Assembly (NCBI GenBank): GCA_007693915.1
Contig: RECS01000134.1
Span: 1 to 33,663, forward strand
Source: Saprospirales bacterium
Lineage (GTDB): Bacteria > Bacteroidota > Bacteroidia > Chitinophagales > Saprospiraceae
DNA length: 33,663 nucleotides
Reading direction: 5' to 3'
Under the pieces are notes generated by a model. It had not been told where the DNA came from, did no database searches, and saw nothing but the letters and a program-made list of their open reading frames with translations. Position 1 is the stretch's first letter. Each line of letters opens with the position of its first letter. Below, piece by piece: positions 9,186 to 17,796 of the stretch. The position numbers and the translations under genes were made by a program.

Positions 9186-12086
9186 ATGCGAAAAGATTCA
9201 TTTTTATATAAAATTGCAGAAGATGTCCACCACAGATACGGAAAAGATGTCCGGAATCTGGTATTGGTTTTTCCGAACAGAAGAAGTGGTCGTGTTTTCC
9301 AAAGGCACCTCGCACAACTATCGGACAGCCCCATATGGTCGCCCATGATCACCACTATTGACGATTTTTTTAGAGAAAAAAGTGATCTCGTTTTGGCAGA
9401 CCCGCTAACCCAACTCAACATACTGCATCGGGTGTGGAATGAAACCTATCAATTTGAGGAGCCCGAGCCTTTTCAGCAGTTTTACTTTTTTGGAAAAATA
9501 TTAATAAGAGATTTTGACTTGGTCGACAAATACCTGGTTTCTGCAGACCGGATATATGGACAAGTTCGCGACATTAAGGAGATTGATCTGAGTTTTCAGC
9601 CGGATTTCGAAGAACATGAAGCGCTCAAAGACCTAATTGAATATCTTTCAAAAAAACATGACGAAGGCAGTCCCGGGCAAAAATTCATGAAAGTCTGGAA
9701 CAAGTTGAGTGTGCTTTACCATGCATTTAAAAAAGAGCTTTCGAAAAAAGGACTGGCCTATTCCGGCATGCTATACAAAGAGGTTGCCATTCGTCTGGAA
9801 AAAATGTCCATTCCAGAGGAGCAGCATTTTATTTTTGCCGGATTTAACAGGATTAACCGCTGCGAGAAAAAACTCTTTAGTCTGTTAAAAGAAGGTGGAA
9901 AAGCAGATTTTTACTGGAATGAAGATCCTTTCCTACTGAATGAGTTGAAAAAGGAAGGCGGTAAATTCCTATCTGAGAACCTTCAACTTTTTCCCCCTGC
10001 AAAGAAGACATCCACAGACCTTGTACAAGAACATAAAAAGCTGGAGATTATCCCCCTGCCCTTTCGCAGTTTACAAGCACAAACTGTAATAAAATTAATG
10101 GTGAACACCAACCCAAAAGAGACCTCAGGAGTTGTTCTTAGCGATGAAGAAATGCTATTGCCACTGCTATGGTCTTTACCAGAAAACCGCCCTGCTATTA
10201 ATGTATCAGCAGGTATAAAAATTTCCGTGACTTTTGCCTACGACCTCATGCGCGATTTGATTGAACTCTATGATGAGGCAGAATTAAATAACGGAGAATT
10301 TTACTATTCTCATCTGCAAAAAATATTTTTCAACCCTTGTTTTCCCGGCTTACAAAGTAAATGGTTAAAAGCGGTCAAGATATATAAAGAAGTGGATGGA
10401 AAACGAAAACTGGTGGATTTAAGAGCTGATGTCTATTTTTCACCGGATCAGATAAATACCATACTTCCCCATCCTCTTTCGGAATTGCTTAGCCATACCC
10501 CCTCCGGTTCAGCGGAATTACTGGAAAAGATGTTAAAAATCCTGGAGCTGGCTTATGAAATGAATACAGAAGAAAATCGAGACAACGATCAGGAAACTGT
10601 CAATCTAACTCAGGAATTAATTCGTTCTGCCCATCAGTTGCTAATCAGACTTAAGGATACTTTATCGGAATGGCCGGAGCATCCCGATTTTCAATTGTTA
10701 AAAAATATGTTGAGGGACCTTGCTCAAAGCAGAAGGCTCCCATTCAAAGGTGAGCCACTGAGTGGTATTCAGCTCATGGGTGCTCTCGAATCCAGAAATG
10801 TGAGTTATGACAGACTCATTTTACCATCTATGAATGAAGGAATACAACCTTCTAACCCCGGTCAGACACTCATTCCTTTTACCTTAAAAAAATACTATGG
10901 ACTACCGACTGCCGAAGACGAAATGGCGGATCAGTCCTATTATTTCTGGACATTGATAGCAGGAGCTAAAAACCTAACCATATTGTACGACAATTCTTCC
11001 GGTGGTGGACTTAATAAAGCAGAACCTTCGCGATTTATTCAACAGATCAAATACGGAAATTTCACCAACTGGGATTTCGCCTCTGAGACTCAGCTCTCGC
11101 TTCCTTTGGAAAACAATCAGGCGGGAGAAATATCGATAAAAAGGACTACGGAAATTCAAAATCAGCTATTGAAGCAATTAAAAGACAGAGGATTATCGCC
11201 TTCTTCATTTTTAAACTTTCTAAAATGCGAACTCAAGTTTTACTTCAACTTTGTGATTGGTGCAGGAACTGAAGAAGAAATAGCAGAGGAGGTTGATGCT
11301 CGTATTTCCGGGAGTATTCTGCATGACCTTATGGAGGAATTGTACAAACCATATGAGAATAAGGAAGTAGCTACCAGGGAGATAGAAGAAATGAAAACCA
11401 AGCTTCCTTTAGAATTAAGAAAAAAACTAGACAAGTATCGCAAAACTAAGGGAAAAGAAATACCAGGGCATGATTTGGTGGCTATTAACTATCTCACCAA
11501 AATTGCAAAAAATGCACTTGATTTTGATTCCCGGAATACACCTTTCACCATGCGGGGGCATGAAAAAAAGTTGAAATTTACAAAAGAAATAAAGGGTCAG
11601 GAAGTAAAATTTACCGCGAAAGTTGATCGTATTCATGAGAAAAACGGAAGTAAAATAATTGTAGACTATAAAACAGGAGGTGATAATCCAGAGTTTAAGC
11701 CGGAAAACGTCATGCCACTTCCCGGCAACGAACAAGAAAAACCTTATCAATTGAATTCTGCTGCTATACAGCTTTTCCTTTACTGTTGGATGTTGCAACA
11801 ACAAGAGGAAGACTACCGGACTTCAGTTTTACACCCTGCTGTCTACGCCACCCGAAAGTTTTCGGAAAGTTTTGACCCTTATCTTGGCATTGACAATGGG
11901 AAGGATAAGCCAAAAACAAGAATTGACACCTCAAGCGAACTGTATAAAAATTTTACGGAGCAATTTGAGAACACCTTGGAAGCACTTCTCAATCCCAACA
12001 GAACATTTGATCAGACTTCGGATGAAAAAGTCTGTAACTACTGCGAATTTAAGAATATTTGTATGCGGGAGGGAAAAAGCTGGTGA
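9186..12086 (+). CDS. addB: AddB-type subunit, PD-(D/E)XK nuclease with predicted Fe-S cluster
   Basis: This is the partner of the upstream AddA-like protein. The 966-residue protein begins with a helicase-like region (LVLVFPNRRSGRVFQRHL) in which the usual Walker A GxxGxGKS is absent, so ATP hydrolysis is not expected here. The C-terminus is a RecB-family nuclease with VDYKTGG (Asp827, Lys829) and the QLFLY segment. Four cysteines, Cys681 and the Cys950-x2-Cys953-x5-Cys959 cluster, match the iron-sulfur staple that brackets AddB-type nuclease domains. The frame is open to 9114 inside addA, but the ATG at 9186 gives a natural N-terminus. Two nuclease domains across the pair point to AddAB rather than RecBCD. 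Confidence 0.9.
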   Translation: MRKDSFLYKIAEDVHHRYGKDVRNLVLVFPNRRSGRVFQRHLAQLSDSPIWSPMITTIDDFFREKSDLVLADPLTQLNILHRVWNETYQFEEPEPFQQFYFFGKILIRDFDLVDKYLVSADRIYGQVRDIKEIDLSFQPDFEEHEALKDLIEYLSKKHDEGSPGQKFMKVWNKLSVLYHAFKKELSKKGLAYSGMLYKEVAIRLEKMSIPEEQHFIFAGFNRINRCEKKLFSLLKEGGKADFYWNEDPFLLNELKKEGGKFLSENLQLFPPAKKTSTDLVQEHKKLEIIPLPFRSLQAQTVIKLMVNTNPKETSGVVLSDEEMLLPLLWSLPENRPAINVSAGIKISVTFAYDLMRDLIELYDEAELNNGEFYYSHLQKIFFNPCFPGLQSKWLKAVKIYKEVDGKRKLVDLRADVYFSPDQINTILPHPLSELLSHTPSGSAELLEKMLKILELAYEMNTEENRDNDQETVNLTQELIRSAHQLLIRLKDTLSEWPEHPDFQLLKNMLRDLAQSRRLPFKGEPLSGIQLMGALESRNVSYDRLILPSMNEGIQPSNPGQTLIPFTLKKYYGLPTAEDEMADQSYYFWTLIAGAKNLTILYDNSSGGGLNKAEPSRFIQQIKYGNFTNWDFASETQLSLPLENNQAGEISIKRTTEIQNQLLKQLKDRGLSPSSFLNFLKCELKFYFNFVIGAGTEEEIAEEVDARISGSILHDLMEELYKPYENKEVATREIEEMKTKLPLELRKKLDKYRKTKGKEIPGHDLVAINYLTKIAKNALDFDSRNTPFTMRGHEKKLKFTKEIKGQEVKFTAKVDRIHEKNGSKIIVDYKTGGDNPEFKPENVMPLPGNEQEKPYQLNSAAIQLFLYCWMLQQQEEDYRTSVLHPAVYATRKFSESFDPYLGIDNGKDKPKTRIDTSSELYKNFTEQFENTLEALLNPNRTFDQTSDEKVCNYCEFKNICMREGKSW

Positions 12087-12123
12087 GTTTGAAATGGATT
12101 ACAAAATCATCTTTATGTCCACT

Positions 12124-12657
12124 TTATTGGCTTGGTTCATCCCCGCCATACTCTATAATCAGGTCCGAAGCCAGCGTAATAAATTCCTTGATTTCCTTTT
12201 CTGAACGACGCCCAACCCCCTCCATGGAAAGGGGATCAAACGTGGGGTTCGATAAAATTTTGCTATACAATTGATCTACATTGACCTCTCCATCAAAAAA
12301 CCTAAAAAAGGAGTTTCTGCTGCGGAGGGAAATTTTTGTAATTTCGTGGCGAAGTATGTTACTGAGTTTCTTTCTGGAATCTTTGCTTAGATTTTCATAG
12401 GCACCTTTCAATTTGGGATTGACCTTAGACCGTAAACTTTCAGTACCATTGCTCCCCATTTGACTTTTAAGATGTTCGCACAAAATTTTTAGCTCCAAAT
12501 TCGATTTGATACCACAGTTGGTTAGATCAAGAAAATCACCATTTTTATGGTAATAACTCAATAAGGAATCGACATCCTTTAAGTCATTTATCATACAAAT
12601 ATTTAACGCCCTGGCTGACATACCAATGGATTTGTTAATTTCATCTATGCTTATCAT
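12124..12657 (-). CDS. Small protein with two RNA polymerase alpha-CTD-like helix-hairpin-helix regions
   Basis: I do not recognise a named gene. The 177-residue protein has two regions that resemble the C-terminal domain of RNA polymerase alpha. Region 1 (about residues 12-64) has SARALN, a DLKDVDSLLSYY helix, then NCGIKSNLELKILCEHL. Region 2 (about 112-163) has RSRN, a VNVDQL helix, then MEGVGRRSEKEIKEF. The patterns S.RALN and GxGxKSxxEL are the helix-hairpin-helix features of alpha-CTD, which binds DNA. There is no signal peptide or membrane segment. It converges on addB with 37 nt between the stop codons and lies 202 nt from the symporter stop. DNA binding is inference; the function is unknown. 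Confidence 0.75.
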   Translation of the reverse strand: MISIDEINKSIGMSARALNICMINDLKDVDSLLSYYHKNGDFLDLTNCGIKSNLELKILCEHLKSQMGSNGTESLRSKVNPKLKGAYENLSKDSRKKLSNILRHEITKISLRSRNSFFRFFDGEVNVDQLYSKILSNPTFDPLSMEGVGRRSEKEIKEFITLASDLIIEYGGDEPSQ

Positions 12658-12859
12658 AATTTCAACTTTTAGCCCCCTTTAAAAATTAGCAAAAAAGAGT
12701 ATTTGGGCGTAAGTGCAGGAAGATCAAAATTACCTTAAAAAAATTTTAATCTAATAAAATTCAGGAATTTAGTATTATTTTAAGAATCGGGTAACATTTT
12801 CTATCATTTAAAAAACCGATTGATCATCTGTGGCAATGCAGGCAGAAACAAGAGCGAGA

Positions 12860-14311
12860 CTAACCTACTTTTGGTAAAACATTATACTTTTTATCTGTAA
12901 TTGAAACTACCACCATGAGAATGGCAGAAATGGTGAGACCATATACATTTGCATCAAGCCCCAAGGGAAGATTTGCCTGACTTATGATAAGTAAAAGAGT
13001 TGTCAAACCTCCTCCGAGCATAGCGGCAAAAGCCCCTTTTGCAGTAGCATTTTTCCAATAAAAGCCTGCAATCACAGGAACAAATAATCCACTTACCATG
13101 AAAGCGTATGAATACAGCATCAGCTCTAATACATTTTCCATAGAAACGGCAATGAATAGGGCTAACCCCCCAATTACCAGTGTCAACATCTGGGAAATCC
13201 GAAGAATACTTCCAGGGTCAGCAGGCATTTTGTAAATTTTATCCAGAATATCTGTAAAAATATTCCCGGAGGCAGCCATTAAGCAACTGTCTGCTGTAGA
13301 TAACACCGCAGAAAAAAATGCAGACAACATAAGTCCCATTAAACCTATTGGCAAGACCGTTCTCAAAAACAATGGAAGTCCCATTTCCGGATCAATATCT
13401 GATCCTGCAGCATATCCCAATTCAGCAAACATTCCATTTTCAAAAGCCACCCTTGCAAACAAACCTAGGATTACTCCCATAAATGCCATTAATGGCCACT
13501 CCAGAAAACCGGCAAAATACCAGGCTCGCTGTGCAGATTTCTTATCCTTGGTAGCGTATATTCGCTGGTATAACGTCATTCCGACAAACCAAATGGGGAT
13601 TATCGTAACCCCCCAATTGATAATGGTTTGCCAACTAATATTACTTAGTTTCAAAAATTCCTTTGGAAGGGTTTCAACTATTGCAGAATAGCCCCCAACG
13701 GAAACATAACCTACTGGGATACCAATGCCAATTAGGCCTGTCATTAATAAAATCCATTGAAATGTGTCGGTATAAATGACCGCTTTGAGACCTCCAATTA
13801 CCGTATAAACTACTGCAATGATACCCATTATAATTAGTGCGGATTGAAGGTCCAGTTCAGGAAAGGTGGCAGAGGCGAGCTTAGCACCTGCCAATAATTG
13901 TGAACTAGTAAACCCAAGATATCCAACTGCTGAAACAATCGCAGCCAATACAGCCACCCTTCGGGTGAAGAGAACCTCAAAAATTTGAGGAAAAGTCAAA
14001 AAGCGATATTTTTCATTCATCACGGAAACTTTGGGAATGAGAAACACAGCACTCAGCCATGCGCCCACTAAACCCGTAAAGAGCATCCAACTACCAGATA
14101 TGCCCATAATAAAACCCAATCCACCCAATCCAATAGAAAATCCACCGCCCACATCTGTGGCAACCACAGATAGACCAACATGCATACTACCCATTTTCCT
14201 GCCTCCGACATAATAATCATCCATATTGTTATTCTTTCGAAGGAAGTAAAACCCCACTCCAAGAACAACAAGCATGTACACAATAAAAATTACTAAGTCT
14301 ACTATATGCAT
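12860..14311 (-). CDS. Sodium:solute symporter (SSS family)
   Basis: This is an inner-membrane secondary transporter of the sodium:solute symporter family, 483 residues from the ATG at 14311, with about thirteen hydrophobic helices across its whole length. Family features seen are the N-terminal helix followed by DDYYVGGRKMG, the loop VATDVGGGFSIGLGGLGF, the motif GGLKAVIYTDTFQW, and the signature around STADSCLMAASGNIFTDI, where sodium-site hydroxyl residues lie in known members. The substrate cannot be told from the sequence: sugars, amino acids and carboxylates are all possible. A TTG four codons upstream (14323) is a weaker start. A near-match -7 element lies 9 nt upstream of the ATG. Confidence 0.92.
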   Translation of the reverse strand: MHIVDLVIFIVYMLVVLGVGFYFLRKNNNMDDYYVGGRKMGSMHVGLSVVATDVGGGFSIGLGGLGFIMGISGSWMLFTGLVGAWLSAVFLIPKVSVMNEKYRFLTFPQIFEVLFTRRVAVLAAIVSAVGYLGFTSSQLLAGAKLASATFPELDLQSALIIMGIIAVVYTVIGGLKAVIYTDTFQWILLMTGLIGIGIPVGYVSVGGYSAIVETLPKEFLKLSNISWQTIINWGVTIIPIWFVGMTLYQRIYATKDKKSAQRAWYFAGFLEWPLMAFMGVILGLFARVAFENGMFAELGYAAGSDIDPEMGLPLFLRTVLPIGLMGLMLSAFFSAVLSTADSCLMAASGNIFTDILDKIYKMPADPGSILRISQMLTLVIGGLALFIAVSMENVLELMLYSYAFMVSGLFVPVIAGFYWKNATAKGAFAAMLGGGLTTLLLIISQANLPLGLDANVYGLTISAILMVVVSITDKKYNVLPKVG

Positions 14312-14320
14312 ATCGGTGGG

Positions 14321-14328
14321 CAAGTATA
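14321..14328 (-). promoter_or_regulatory. Near-match -7 element before the symporter
   Basis: On the minus strand this reads TATACTTG, one mismatch from TAnnTTTG, 9 nt before the ATG at 14311. It is weaker than the other promoters in the window. If used, it would exclude the TTG start at 14323. Confidence 0.3.
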
Positions 14329-14434
14329 GTAAAAAAATAGCAGACTAAAAATTACTGGTCTATTCTTCATTGGAAAATCAATTCTATACCCCCAATTTGG
14401 CAAGTTTATTCATCTTTTTGTCTAAAAAGCAGCA

Positions 14435-15145
14435 TTAAATTAGATAATGTTCTTTCAAGCCTGAGACTTCAATTCCCTTTATAAAGTGCTCATCAGGTGG
14501 ACAATGAATTTTTAGTTCTTTCTCAAAAAAGGGGTGATTAAATGAAAGTTCAAGGGCGTGCAAAAACATACGATTCAATCCGAATTCCTCACTAAAATAC
14601 TTATTCTGCTTTACATCTCCATGTCGTTTGTCTCCTATGACAGGGTGACGCAAATGAGCAAAATGCTTTCGAATTTGATGCCTGCGCCCCGTTAATGGAA
14701 CGACTGAAACAAGAGAAAACCGAGCTGTTGGATAACGTAGACCAATCGCTGCATCTATTACTGACCTGCCCAAGCACAAATAATGAGTAACCGCCTGCTG
14801 AGGAACTATCCTTCCGGTTTCTTGGTCTGATAGATTATAATCAATTACCCCCTTATCAGGAACCCAACCCCTTAAGATGGCAAGATATTTCTTGTCTATA
14901 CTTTGCTTGCGAAAAAGAGCACTGAGTTCATTTGCACTGGATTGTTTTTTTCCAAAAAGAACAATTCCGGAAGTAGCCCGATCAAGCCTATGGACAGTAT
15001 AAACCCTATACCCTAACTGATCCCTTAAGAGCTGCATTAGAGAGATTTTGTCCTCGCTCATTTTCGTGCGGTGCATTAAAATGCCAACCGGTTTTTGGAC
15101 TATTACAAAAAACTCATCCTCATATAGAATTTCCAATTTTTCCAT
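14435..15145 (-). CDS. truC: tRNA pseudouridine(65) synthase TruC
   Basis: TruC isomerises uridine 65 in the acceptor-TPsiC region of some tRNAs to pseudouridine. The 236-residue protein is an RluA-family member with the catalytic motif HRLDRATSG (Asp55). It follows the TruC subgroup closely rather than RluA/RluD: LEILYEDEFFVIVQKPVG at the N-terminus, MHRTKMS, RDQLGYRVYTVHRLDR, QQAVTHY, LTGRRHQIRKHFAHLRHP, IGDKRHGD and FGLNRMFLHALEL. It lacks the N-terminal S4 domain of RluC/RluD, as expected for TruC. It is flanked by same-strand genes with 42-nt and longer gaps. Confidence 0.94.
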   Translation of the reverse strand: MEKLEILYEDEFFVIVQKPVGILMHRTKMSEDKISLMQLLRDQLGYRVYTVHRLDRATSGIVLFGKKQSSANELSALFRKQSIDKKYLAILRGWVPDKGVIDYNLSDQETGRIVPQQAVTHYLCLGRSVIDAAIGLRYPTARFSLVSVVPLTGRRHQIRKHFAHLRHPVIGDKRHGDVKQNKYFSEEFGLNRMFLHALELSFNHPFFEKELKIHCPPDEHFIKGIEVSGLKEHYLI

Positions 15146-15187
15146 GCCTTAAAATATTGGATAAAATTAAACTTAGTTAGGGTCGTC

Positions 15188-15856
15188 TTAACCTCTACTT
15201 CTCAGTCTTTCAAGCCGCAAGCGATAATTCTGTATCATGGCTTCTTCCTGCCCATATAAATCCGCCAACATTGCATAAAAAACCCGATAAGTCTCTTCTA
15301 CTCGATCGAGATCCATTGCAGCTCTTTCGTAACTCATTTCAATCAATCGTTGGAGCGCATTTTCAACATATTTCTGTTGTTCATAAATCATAATTATATC
15401 CATCCGGTCTTGCAGTGAAAATTGAACATTAGGAGTTTTAATCAATTCTTGTGCATGACGGGTAAGAATTTCTCGCATTATCCCCATGTAGTCATCTACC
15501 AATACAGATGGATCAAAAAATTCCAAAAATCGAACTGAATCCTTAGCAAACAAATCTTCAAGGCGGTTTAACATATCTAAATGATAAGGCACCCAACGCT
15601 CTAAAGTTGCCAAATTATTCTCCACCTCACTAATAATCACCTCCATTGCCCTCTCTGAATCCCCAGCCTGTATTTGCTTCTGTCTAAAATCATTTAACCA
15701 AAAAGCCATAAATACACTTGTAAATATAAGGATTGCATTGATGAAGTGATCATAAAAACGCGGCTTTAATGACCATTGTTTTATTGGGTATTTGCTTATT
15801 AATTGACCTTCTTCAATGAGCGCTTCTTTAGGTAAGTTTTTTCTACTTTCATCCAT
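15188..15856 (-). CDS. Unknown protein with one N-terminal membrane helix and coiled-coil-like tail
   Basis: I do not recognise a named family, although single-helix proteins of similar build (helix ending in FWLNDFRQK) are common in this phylum. From the ATG at 15856 it has 222 residues: a polar N-terminus of about 35 residues, one hydrophobic helix near 36-55, then about 165 charged, helix-rich residues with few glycines. The orientation is uncertain. An in-frame start at 15898 would add 14 residues, but an exact TATCTTTG promoter element covers 15896-15903, so that start would lie at or before the transcription start; I choose 15856. No enzymatic motif is visible. Confidence 0.8.
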   Translation of the reverse strand: MDESRKNLPKEALIEEGQLISKYPIKQWSLKPRFYDHFINAILIFTSVFMAFWLNDFRQKQIQAGDSERAMEVIISEVENNLATLERWVPYHLDMLNRLEDLFAKDSVRFLEFFDPSVLVDDYMGIMREILTRHAQELIKTPNVQFSLQDRMDIIMIYEQQKYVENALQRLIEMSYERAAMDLDRVEETYRVFYAMLADLYGQEEAMIQNYRLRLERLRSRG

Positions 15857-15895
15857 AAAGCAGGATATTTTATTATTTAAATGGAATGCATGGAT

Positions 15896-15903
15896 CAAAG
15901 ATA
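15896..15903 (-). promoter_or_regulatory. -7 promoter element of the one-helix membrane protein gene
   Basis: The minus strand reads TATCTTTG, an exact TAnnTTTG match, with its G 39 nt before the ATG at 15856. It decides the start of the gene, since the alternative ATG at 15898 overlaps it. No -33 TTG is seen. Confidence 0.6.
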
Positions 15904-15950
15904 GTTAATTCAGAAATCTTTACCATTTCTGGTTTACACCAATATATATA

Positions 15951-16164
15951 TGAGTCTACTCCGAACACTCTTTTCGTCATGAAAATGAGCGAAAAATTCA
16001 AGATTGAAGAAGAGAGAAAATCGCGAAGCGGGAGGACTGGCACACAGACGTATTGTCTCGTCATTTGGGATGAGACGATACGTTGAGGAAAGATTTTTCC
16101 CGATGACAAAGAAATTGTATTTTGCAGCAATTTGTAATAAAAAGGGGTTTTTAAGGTGGACTCA
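15951..16164. repeat. 214-bp inverted-repeat element (MITE-like or structured RNA)
   Basis: The ends form an imperfect inverted repeat: TGAGTCTAC at 15951 faces GTGGACTCA ending at 16164, and similarity continues for about 24 bases, with nearly all differences being transitions. The dinucleotide TA flanks both ends (15949-15950 and 16165-16166), as expected for TA target duplication of IS630/Tc1-like elements. Inside is a strong hairpin (16049-16059 with 16072-16082). There is no convincing ORF. Several mismatches would pair as G-U, so a folded RNA is an alternative reading. No second copy is in the window. Confidence 0.45.
16049..16082. other. Hairpin inside the inverted-repeat element
   Basis: CGTATTGTCTC at 16049-16059 pairs with GAGACGATACG at 16072-16082: eleven pairs including one G-U wobble, with a 12-base loop; an adjacent A-T pair extends it. 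There is no T-run after it, so it is not a classical terminator. Confidence 0.7.
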
Positions 16165-16205
16165 TAAATAAATAAGCTCAAAAAAAATTTTAGAGAACTC
16201 CCCTC

Positions 16206-16235
16206 TTTGTCATAACGTTAAAAATAGTATCTTTG
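16206..16235 (+). promoter_or_regulatory. Promoter of queA (-33 and -7 elements)
   Basis: TTTG at 16206-16209 and TATCTTTG at 16228-16235 are separated by 18 bases, which fits the Bacteroidota -33/-7 consensus. The predicted transcription start near 16240 leaves a leader of about 34 nt before the queA ATG. This is one of the best promoters in the window. Confidence 0.75.
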
Positions 16236-16273
16236 CGCCCTTATTGTAAAATCCTTATCAATAATCAATTACA

Positions 16274-17338
16274 ATGCGAACTAAATTATCTCAATTCAAC
16301 TTTAAGTTACCTCAGAATTTGATTGCTCAGTATCCTGTAGAAAACAGGGATGAGTCCCGTCTGATGGTCGTCCATAGAGATTCTGGAAAAATAGAACATA
16401 AGGTATTCAAGGACCTATTGGACTACTACGATGAAAAGGATGTCTTCGTGGTAAACAACACCAAAGTTTTTCCAGCTCGACTTTTTGGAAACAAAGAAAA
16501 GACAGGAGCTAAAATTGAAGTTTTTTTACTAAGAGAACTCAATCCACGCACCAAATTATGGGATGTTATGGTAGACCCTGCCAGAAAAATCCGTGTTGGT
16601 AACAAATTGTATTTTAAAGATGATAAGGGAAAGGACGCCCTAGTTGCCGAGGTTATCGATAACACTACAAGCAGGGGAAGAACTATACGCTTTTTTTATG
16701 ATGGGGATAATGAAGAATTTCACAATGAATTGTTCAGGTTAGGAAAAACACCTCTTCCAAAATACATCAAAAGAGATTTGCAACCCATTGACAAAGAGCG
16801 TTATCAAACTATTTTTGCTAAGGAAGTTGGTGCCGTAGCAGCCCCAACTGCTGGTTTACATTTTAGCAGAGAAATGCTAAAAAGAGCTGAATTAAAAGGG
16901 ATAGATTTTGGCGAATTGACACTTCACGTAGGTTTGGGTACTTTCAGAAATATTGAGGTTGAGGATTTATCCAAACACAAAATGGACGCTGAATACTACC
17001 AAATCACGGAGGAGACGGTAGCTAAGGTAAACAAAGCTACTGAAACCGGTGGAAAAAACCTGGTAGTTGGAACTACTTGTATGCGCGCCTTAGAGTCTGC
17101 AGTTTCTGCAACAGGTAAGTTAAAAGCAAGTTCAGGGTGGACAAATTTATTTATATTCCCCCCTTATGATTTTTTTATTGGCTCTAGTATGGTTACTAAT
17201 TTCCACCTTCCTAAATCAAGTCTATACATTATGGTATCTGCTTTTGCTGGTAAGGAATTAATCAGTGATGCCTATCAAGAAGCAATCAAAGAGAAGTACA
17301 GGTTTTACAGCTATGGCGATGCCATGTTGATTATTTAA
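16274..17338 (+). CDS. queA: S-adenosylmethionine:tRNA ribosyltransferase-isomerase QueA
   Basis: QueA transfers and isomerises the ribosyl group of S-adenosylmethionine onto 7-aminomethyl-7-deazaguanine in tRNA, giving epoxyqueuosine at the wobble position of GUN-anticodon tRNAs. The 354-residue protein has the normal length and motifs: [10 protein letters not shown] at the N-terminus, [78 protein letters not shown], and [19 protein letters not shown] near the C-terminus. The start is preceded by a good promoter. The other queuosine genes are not in the window. Confidence 0.98.
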   Translation: MRTKLSQFNFKLPQNLIAQYPVENRDESRLMVVHRDSGKIEHKVFKDLLDYYDEKDVFVVNNTKVFPARLFGNKEKTGAKIEVFLLRELNPRTKLWDVMVDPARKIRVGNKLYFKDDKGKDALVAEVIDNTTSRGRTIRFFYDGDNEEFHNELFRLGKTPLPKYIKRDLQPIDKERYQTIFAKEVGAVAAPTAGLHFSREMLKRAELKGIDFGELTLHVGLGTFRNIEVEDLSKHKMDAEYYQITEETVAKVNKATETGGKNLVVGTTCMRALESAVSATGKLKASSGWTNLFIFPPYDFFIGSSMVTNFHLPKSSLYIMVSAFAGKELISDAYQEAIKEKYRFYSYGDAMLII

Positions 17339-17423
17339 AAAAAAAAGAACCCAATCGGGAACTTTCGAACATTCGTTCTGATTTGTTATTTATTTACAGC
17401 TCAATTTATTTTTTGAAGTAGTA

Positions 17424-17455
17424 TTTGAATATTTCAATGTCTCTTCTTACTTTTG
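17424..17455 (+). promoter_or_regulatory. Promoter of the DUF2795-like gene (-33 and -7 elements)
   Basis: TTTG at 17424-17427 and TACTTTTG at 17448-17455 are 20 bases apart, within the accepted spacing. The leader to the ATG at 17503 is about 43 nt. Confidence 0.6.
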
Positions 17456-17502
17456 AGCGCTGAAATGACATATTCTTAATTTTAATATTTAATAGTCACA
17501 AT

Positions 17503-17724
17503 ATGTACTGGACATTAGAATTGGCCCACCACCTTGAAGAGGCTCCTTGGCCTGCTACTAGAGATGAACTAATAGATTTTGCTATTAGATCGGGTGCACC
17601 TTTAGAAGTAATAGAAAACCTTCAACAGATGGAGGACGAGGGAGAGATATACGAAAGTATAGAAGACGTATGGCCCGATTATCCAAGAAAAGATGATTTT
17701 CTTTTCAATGAGGATGAATACTAA
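17503..17724 (+). CDS. DUF2795-like small acidic protein
   Basis: This 73-residue protein is strongly acidic at its C-terminus (EDEGEIYESIEDVWPDYPRKDD). Its N-terminal half (WTLELAHHLEEAPWPATRDEL, then IDFAIRSGAPLEVIENLQQM) has the layout of DUF2795 proteins, which are widespread small proteins without a settled biochemical role. In Bacteroidota a protein of this form is highly conserved. It has its own promoter and lies 72 nt before cmk. The family assignment is from memory of its pattern. Confidence 0.85.
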   Translation: MYWTLELAHHLEEAPWPATRDELIDFAIRSGAPLEVIENLQQMEDEGEIYESIEDVWPDYPRKDDFLFNEDEY

Positions 17725-17784
17725 AATATTCAAGGTAAGATAATATAAATTCAATAGTCCTATGCTACTTTGCATCAGGACTAT

Positions 17785-17792
17785 TATTTTTG
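17785..17792 (+). promoter_or_regulatory. -7 promoter element abutting cmk
   Basis: TATTTTTG matches TAnnTTTG exactly and ends only 4 nt before the cmk ATG at 17797, so the predicted transcript would start at or next to the start codon. No -33 element is seen at normal spacing; a TTTG at 17769-17772 is too close. Confidence 0.5.
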
Positions 17793-17796
17793 CAAA

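Noticed and set aside
11427-11804. 125-residue antisense frame within addB.
   Set aside because: It lies wholly inside a well-supported gene on the other strand, has no recognisable motif, and the sense frame carries the nuclease motifs.
11872-12204. 110-residue plus-strand frame overlapping the end of addB and the next gene.
   Set aside because: It overlaps two supported genes in other frames and resembles neither in composition; no motif is seen.
15873-16181. 102-residue minus-strand frame across the inverted-repeat element.
   Set aside because: Its sequence follows the inverted repeat and promoter rather than any protein pattern; I regard the region as non-coding.
17336-17371. A-run and short dyads after queA considered as a terminator.
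   Set aside because: The A-run precedes the dyads and there is no T-run after a stable stem on the plus strand; the stems are only 3-4 bp.
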